Assembly: GCA_903873165.1 (NCBI GenBank)
Contig: CAIQNQ010000289.1
Span: 1-33,207 of the forward strand
Source: an uncultured Methylococcaceae bacterium
GTDB taxonomy: Bacteria > Pseudomonadota > Gammaproteobacteria > Methylococcales > Methylomonadaceae
Reading direction: 5' to 3'
DNA: 33,207 bases
Part shown: positions 28,348 through 33,207 of the stretch, one piece after another
Layout of the letters: each line of letters opens with the position of its first letter
Numbering within the stretch: the stretch's first letter is position 1
Translations under genes and position numbers: made by a program
The notes under the pieces: model-generated
What the model was told of the DNA's origin: nothing
Database searches by the model: none
Seen by the model: only the letters and a program-made list of their open reading frames with translations

Positions 28348-29403
28348 TTAGATTGTGGTTTGATCTAAATCCTGTAACCAATCGCGCCAGATTGACATTA
28401 GGATAGCCATTAAGGCTGGTCCTAAAAATAATCCCAACATACCACACGCTTCCATGCCGCCAAATATGCCTAATAGTGTCCATAAAAACGGCAATTTTAC
28501 TGCACCGCCTATCAAGGCAGGACGTACATAATTATCAGCAATCATGGTTAAAATCATGCCATAAGTAAATATTCCAGCGGCTTCCAGTGAATGACCTTGG
28601 GCAACTAAAACCAAGGCACAAGCACTAAATATTAATTTTGCCGCGAAGGGTATTAAAGCAAAAATACCCGTCAGTGCGCCTAAAATAGCAGGGTTATCTA
28701 AACCCACAAAAGCATACCCTGCCCCCATTAATAAACCTTTACCAATACCCACTACTAACATGCCATTAACTGTTGAGCGGACTGCAGAATTAGCATGTAA
28801 CGTATATTTATAACCTTTTTCGCCAAACACTTTGCGACTACTCGCAATAATCTGTTGACCCAATTTTTCACCATGTTGGTAAACAAATAATAAAGTCAGC
28901 AGAATAATTAAAAAGCCAAAGAAACGATGAATTAATTGATTAGCAAAATCTTTAGTAAAGTTAAAAATACTGCCACTGTCTATCCAATGCAATGAAGCTT
29001 TAGCGGCTTCTGCACTACCTAGTTGTTTTAACCAATATACCTTTGCAGTTGCTCCCACCCACGGTAAATTTTCTACCCATGCTGGGCAAGGGATACCCGT
29101 ACTTTGAGCATTACTAAAGATTTGACCTAATAACTGAGCTTCATCCACTAAGCGGCTTAAACCATAACCCACCGGCACAAAGATTAAGGCACCCATCAAC
29201 AAAGTGAGCCCTAAGGCTATCCAAGTCACTTTACCTTTTAATTCGGTCGCAGCCAATAAACGTTGATAAATAGGCCAAGTAGAAATAGCAAGTACCACTG
29301 CCCATACCAATAAATCGAGGTAACTATGTAAAACCCAAGCCCCTAATAAAAGTAAAATGAATCCACCGATAAAGCGGGCGCGACTTTGCATAGTATTGAT
29401 CAT
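28348..29403 (-). CDS. AI-2E family (PerM/YdiK-like) permease
   Basis: The 351-residue protein has about eight hydrophobic spans and the characteristic C-terminal half of the family (GMLVVGIGKGLLMGAGYAFV, then ALTGIFALIPFAAKLIF and DNYVRPALIGG). The family includes the TqsA autoinducer exporter, Na+/H+ antiporters and many uncharacterised permeases, so the substrate cannot be given. No luxS-type gene is in the window. It lies between the flippase gene (53-bp gap) and the BaiN-type gene on the same strand. The start ATG is at 29403, and a second in-frame ATG follows four codons later. Confidence 0.88.
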   Translation of the reverse strand: MINTMQSRARFIGGFILLLLGAWVLHSYLDLLVWAVVLAISTWPIYQRLLAATELKGKVTWIALGLTLLMGALIFVPVGYGLSRLVDEAQLLGQIFSNAQSTGIPCPAWVENLPWVGATAKVYWLKQLGSAEAAKASLHWIDSGSIFNFTKDFANQLIHRFFGFLIILLTLLFVYQHGEKLGQQIIASSRKVFGEKGYKYTLHANSAVRSTVNGMLVVGIGKGLLMGAGYAFVGLDNPAILGALTGIFALIPFAAKLIFSACALVLVAQGHSLEAAGIFTYGMILTMIADNYVRPALIGGAVKLPFLWTLLGIFGGMEACGMLGLFLGPALMAILMSIWRDWLQDLDQTTI

Positions 29404-29456
29404 ATTATTGATAGCGATTGGGTAAAACGTATTATTTTATTAAACCTTCGCGTCAA

Positions 29457-30947
29457 TTATATGACACGACTCTGAATTGGTTTTTTTAGAAGACTTTTTT
29501 CAAATAAGAAAACCACTAATAAATATAAAGCCAGCAATGACGCTGATAACAGTAAAGGATTTTGCCATCCGGCATTAAAAGGCAAAACACTACGTAAGAA
29601 ATACAGAGATACGCCTAAAACAATATATCCCAGTATCCTTTTTAAATCATAAGCCACTGGGTAATAAAACTGCCCCAAACTATAAGACACGATGACCATA
29701 AAGCTATAACACACTAACGTAGCCCAAGCTGAACCCACATAGCCTAAGCTAGGAATCCACCAAAGATTGAGACCTACGGTAATCAATGCACCTAGAATAG
29801 AAACAAAAGCACCTAGCAAGGTCTTGTCGGTTAATTTATACCAAATCGACAAATTAACATAAATTCCTAAAAACAAATTAGCCATCAAAAGGATAGGCAC
29901 AATAGTGAGTCCTGCCCTAAACTCTTCCCCTAAGAAATACTTAAAGAAATCTAAAAACAAGGTGACTAATAAAAAGATAAACACACAAAAGATCACAAAA
30001 TATTTAAGTACTTTCGCATATACTTCTTTTGCATCATTTTTATCGGCATAGGCAAAGAAAAAAGGTTCTGCGGCAAAGCGAAAGGCTTGAATAAACAAGG
30101 TCATTAGGACAGATAATTTATAACAAGCACTGTAAATGCCCAGCATTTGCAAATTGGTCTGTAAATCGTACGGTAAAAGATATTTTAATAAAGCTCTATC
30201 CAACACTTCATTAATAATACCAGCGAAACCAATCACCACCATCGGTAAAGAATACCGCCACATTTTATTAAACAATGCCAGATTAAAGCCCCAGCGTAAA
30301 CCTAATAATTGCGGAAATAACACCATAAATTTAAACGCACTAGCGATTAAATTAGCTAAAAAAATATAGCTAATACCCAGTTCTGGTTTATAAACTGACT
30401 TAACCCAGGCATCTGGATTGTTCGCTAAAAGTTTTGGACAATAGACAATAAAGAACAAACTCAATAGCACCGTAATCAAAATCTCAAAGATTTTGATACT
30501 CGCAAACAACACGGCTTTATTTTCAGCTCTTAAACGCGCAAAAGGAATAGCCGCAATTGCATCTAAAATTAAGATACTACTAAAACATAAGACATATTCA
30601 GGATGATGACTGTAACTGAGAGCGGATGAAAGTTGCTGATTAACAGCCATTATCACAGCAAGAAATACACAATTAATTAGCAATATAAATAAGAGTGCTG
30701 TTGAATACGCCACATCGCGCTGAGTATTTTCTTTATCTCTAAAACGAAAATAACCTGTTTCAAAGCCCAACAAAAGCAACACTGAAAAGAAGCCTGCGTA
30801 AGCATAAAACTCGGAAACCACCCCGTATTCAGCCGCAGAAAAATAATAGGTATAGAGGGGAACCAATAAATAATTTAAAAATCGGCCAAAAATACTACTT
30901 AAGCCATAAATCGCCGTCTGTGAAACTAATTTTTTAATAATACCCAT
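29457..30947 (-). CDS. Polysaccharide/oligosaccharide flippase, MOP superfamily
   Basis: The 496-residue protein has about fourteen hydrophobic segments and typical N-terminal LVSQTAIYGLSSIFGRFLNYLLVPLYTYY, the pattern of Wzx-type and polysaccharide-biosynthesis flippases. FAAEPFFFAYADKNDAKEVY in the middle and a C-terminal polysaccharide_synt_C-like part support this. It would flip lipid-linked sugars across the inner membrane. No glycosyltransferase or polymerase genes are beside it, so the pathway is unidentified. It begins 16 bp after the PHP gene and is probably co-transcribed with it. Lys-rich ends are common in this family. Confidence 0.88.
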   Translation of the reverse strand: MGIIKKLVSQTAIYGLSSIFGRFLNYLLVPLYTYYFSAAEYGVVSEFYAYAGFFSVLLLLGFETGYFRFRDKENTQRDVAYSTALLFILLINCVFLAVIMAVNQQLSSALSYSHHPEYVLCFSSILILDAIAAIPFARLRAENKAVLFASIKIFEILITVLLSLFFIVYCPKLLANNPDAWVKSVYKPELGISYIFLANLIASAFKFMVLFPQLLGLRWGFNLALFNKMWRYSLPMVVIGFAGIINEVLDRALLKYLLPYDLQTNLQMLGIYSACYKLSVLMTLFIQAFRFAAEPFFFAYADKNDAKEVYAKVLKYFVIFCVFIFLLVTLFLDFFKYFLGEEFRAGLTIVPILLMANLFLGIYVNLSIWYKLTDKTLLGAFVSILGALITVGLNLWWIPSLGYVGSAWATLVCYSFMVIVSYSLGQFYYPVAYDLKRILGYIVLGVSLYFLRSVLPFNAGWQNPLLLSASLLALYLLVVFLFEKSLLKKPIQSRVI

Positions 30948-30963
30948 GCTTAAACTAAATTAT

Positions 30964-31794
30964 TTAAAGTAGATTCCATACGGGCGTCACCGTAGCGGGT
31001 AATTCTGCTATACGACCTAACTCAACATACGGATTAGTATCATTATGGAAATCTGAGCCTACGGAACCCACTAAATCATACTTTTTTGCATAATTGGCTA
31101 CTAAACGAATTTCATCTTGATTAATGCGACTCGTAATTACTTCAAGCCCTTGCCCACCAGATTCTTTAAAATCCACTAACAAGCGATTCATCCAATTAGC
31201 CGATAATTTATAACGTAAGGGATGCGCGATAACAGCAATACCGCCCGCCCCCGTAATCCAGTTAATCACCTCATGAAGTTCAGGCCAAATAGTCGCTACA
31301 AAAGCGGGCTTGCCCTGCGCTAAATAGCGATCAAAAGCTTCTTGTTGTGTATCAACATGATGTTGGGACACTAGGAAGTCGGCGAAATGGGTACGCGTAA
31401 TCATCCCTTCCCCCGCTGCTAATTTAACCGCATCAAAAGCCCCAAAGATTTGTTTCTTTTCTAACTTAGCGGACATTTTCTCAGCCCGCTCAGTACGCAA
31501 GGTTTGTAAATAGTCCGTAATTTTAACTAAAGGTTCGTAAGTTGGGTCAATGCCTAAACCCACAATATGTAAACAATGTTTTTGCCAATTGGCTGACAGT
31601 TCAATACCATTAATAAACTGCATACCCAGGTCATGCGCTTGTTGCTTTGCCTTTTCCAGACCTGACACCGTATCATGATCCGTCAGCGAAAGCGTAGTCA
31701 CCCCTTTTTCGTGTGCTCTTAAAACCAAATCCTGAGGCGTAAAAGTCCCATCAGAAGCAGTTGAATGGCAATGAAAATCGTAAATTTCCGTCAT
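30964..31794 (-). CDS. PHP-domain phosphoesterase, RNase AM/YciV-like
   Basis: The 276-residue enzyme has the PHP metal-binding motifs in order: YDFHCHSTASDGTFTP (HxH), LSLTDHDTVSG (TDHD), AVIAHPLRY and VGSDFHND. Members remove 3'-phosphates from 3',5'-bisphosphate nucleotides and act as 5'-3' exonucleases on RNA ends (YciV/RNase AM, formerly TrpH). All the expected metal ligands are present. It begins 15 bp after the ABC exporter gene and precedes the flippase gene. I leave the gene symbol empty because the naming of this family is not settled. Confidence 0.9.
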   Translation of the reverse strand: MTEIYDFHCHSTASDGTFTPQDLVLRAHEKGVTTLSLTDHDTVSGLEKAKQQAHDLGMQFINGIELSANWQKHCLHIVGLGIDPTYEPLVKITDYLQTLRTERAEKMSAKLEKKQIFGAFDAVKLAAGEGMITRTHFADFLVSQHHVDTQQEAFDRYLAQGKPAFVATIWPELHEVINWITGAGGIAVIAHPLRYKLSANWMNRLLVDFKESGGQGLEVITSRINQDEIRLVANYAKKYDLVGSVGSDFHNDTNPYVELGRIAELPATVTPVWNLL

Positions 31795-31809
31795 AGTTTT
31801 AAGTAATAT

Positions 31810-33207
31810 TTATTGATATTCGCCATACAATTTTGCATAGAGACCATTCTGATTAATGAGGGCTTCATGATGTCCTTGTTCGCAAATTACGCCATCTTCA
31901 AAGACATAAACATGGTCAGCTTGCCTAACTGCACTGAGCCGATGTGCAATAATGAGGGTAGTACGTCCTTTTAAAAATTCCGCGAGGGCAATATGTAAAT
32001 TATGCTCGGTTTCGGTATCTAATGCCGAAGTGGCTTCATCTAAAATAACCACTTTAGGATCAGCCACCACCATCCTCGCTATAGCCATCCGCTGTCTTTG
32101 TCCTCCTGATAGGCGCATACCTAAGCGTCCGACTATGGTATCAAGCCCATGTTCTAAGTCTTTAACCGTATCGAATAATTGCGCAACCTTTAAAGCATTC
32201 CATAACACCACATCACTGACTGTTTTACCTAAAGTCAGATTAGCTCTGATGCTGTCATTAAATAAGACCGGGTGTTGCAGGACGGTAACGACATTTTCTC
32301 TTACGATATCAAGGCCAATGTCTTCTATAGACACGTCGTTAAATTTAATGTGCCCTGCACTCGGCAAATACAAGCCAATTAAGGTTTGAATCAAAGTCGA
32401 TTTACCGCCACCACTCGCACCGACCAAGGCAATTTTCTCACCGGCTTTTATATTTAAGTTAATACCCTTGAGGATTTTTTCTTGCCCATAACTAAAATGT
32501 AAATCTTCAATCTTAATACCAACAGATTTGGTATTTAAAAACGGGTCGCGTAAATGTGGATAATTAGGTTCTTGTTGTAAAGCGTTCAAGCGATTAATCC
32601 GCGTTAACGCCGCTTTTGCCGCATAATACGCATATTGTATCCCCAACACTTCCTGTACTGGTGCCATCATAAACCACAGATAACCGAATACCGCTAGCAT
32701 CTCACCAATACTTAAATCTGAATAGAACACCATTAACATGGCCACGGCTCTAAACACATCAAAACCAAATAAAAACACTAAAAAGCTTAACCGAGACGCT
32801 GCATCACTTTTCCAAGCGTAAGCGGCAGAAGAATCTTTAACCCCGCGCGCAGATTCAATCAGTTGTTGGCAATAATGTTGTTCTCGATTACTCGCTCTAA
32901 TTTGATGAATCGCTTCTAAGGTTTCGGTTAATGCTTGTTGAAATACTTCGTAAGCCGAATTTTCTTTAGACTTTAAATCCTTAACCCGAGAACCCACAAT
33001 GCGGGTTAAATAAATAACGACTGGATTTAATAACAATATAAACAAGCCCAGTTGCCAATGCATCCATAGCAAAATAACCGCAGTACCCATAATAGTTAAA
33101 AACGCGACGATTAAGCGACTGACGGTCGTACCTATAAAACTATCAATGGTATCTAAATCTTTAACTAAATGACTCACCACACTACCAGAACCTAAACTCT
33201 CGTATTC
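31810..33207 (-). CDS. ABC transporter, fused permease-ATPase (MsbA/LapB-like), N-terminus cut by window edge
   Basis: The frame remains open to the right edge (it continues EYESLGSGSVVSHLVKDLDT), so the true start lies outside; the track's start at GTG 33180 is internal. The visible part includes several membrane spans and a C-terminal nucleotide-binding domain: Walker A GASGGGKST, Q-loop region VLQHPVLFNDSIRANL, signature LSGGQRQR, Walker B VVILDEATSALD and the H-loop IIAHRLS. It is a homodimeric exporter half of the MsbA/LmrA class. The substrate (lipid, drug or peptide) cannot be told. It is the first gene of the run that continues into the PHP and flippase genes. Confidence 0.93.
   Translation of the reverse strand, partial: EYESLGSGSVVSHLVKDLDTIDSFIGTTVSRLIVAFLTIMGTAVILLWMHWQLGLFILLLNPVVIYLTRIVGSRVKDLKSKENSAYEVFQQALTETLEAIHQIRASNREQHYCQQLIESARGVKDSSAAYAWKSDAASRLSFLVFLFGFDVFRAVAMLMVFYSDLSIGEMLAVFGYLWFMMAPVQEVLGIQYAYYAAKAALTRINRLNALQQEPNYPHLRDPFLNTKSVGIKIEDLHFSYGQEKILKGINLNIKAGEKIALVGASGGGKSTLIQTLIGLYLPSAGHIKFNDVSIEDIGLDIVRENVVTVLQHPVLFNDSIRANLTLGKTVSDVVLWNALKVAQLFDTVKDLEHGLDTIVGRLGMRLSGGQRQRMAIARMVVADPKVVILDEATSALDTETEHNLHIALAEFLKGRTTLIIAHRLSAVRQADHVYVFEDGVICEQGHHEALINQNGLYAKLYGEYQ

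Overview
The window is a low-GC gammaproteobacterial chromosome segment. RsmE, YajQ, the HD-domain Cca, IlvD, SucA, SucB, Adk and Asd all read as ordinary gammaproteobacterial proteins. I cannot place the genus. A methanotroph or sulfur-oxidiser-like lineage is possible but unproven. I see no tRNA, rRNA or CRISPR array.

Layout. Positions 1-1650 are a decayed accessory zone. It holds the start of an Rpn-type nuclease gene running off the left edge, a 13-copy array of a 21-bp partly palindromic repeat, and relics of a flippase-like membrane protein and a PhyH-type dioxygenase. Positions 1652-6045 carry housekeeping genes: rsmE, a CPBP membrane protease gene, convergent yajQ and cca, and a TauE/SafE exporter gene. 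Positions 6046-12065 are a worn defence island. One intact single-chain Type ISP restriction-modification enzyme (1670 aa) lies between relics of a DUF4143 ATPase, a transposase and the tail of an HsdR-like helicase. Positions 12032-17298 encode a YtcA/MdtN/MdtO-like efflux operon (ATGA overlaps) with its outer-membrane channel transcribed divergently.

Positions 17358-24897 hold ilvD and a tight sucA-sucB-lpd-like operon for 2-oxoglutarate dehydrogenase. Positions 25188-26919 hold adk and asd, each followed by an intrinsic terminator. Positions 27133-33207 are a minus-strand run: a truncated ABC exporter gene, a PHP phosphoesterase gene, a polysaccharide flippase gene, an AI-2E family permease gene and a BaiN/HI0933-type flavoprotein gene.

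Most notable points. The E3-like protein in the 2-oxoglutarate dehydrogenase operon lacks both redox cysteines (His49 and Ser54 instead) and the catalytic His (Arg453), while keeping the FAD and NAD folds. The 21-bp repeat array has a helical-turn period and a palindromic consensus. A sequence matching loxP at 27 of 34 positions sits upstream of ilvD. A 55-bp MITE-like hairpin with TGTT flanks follows rsmE.
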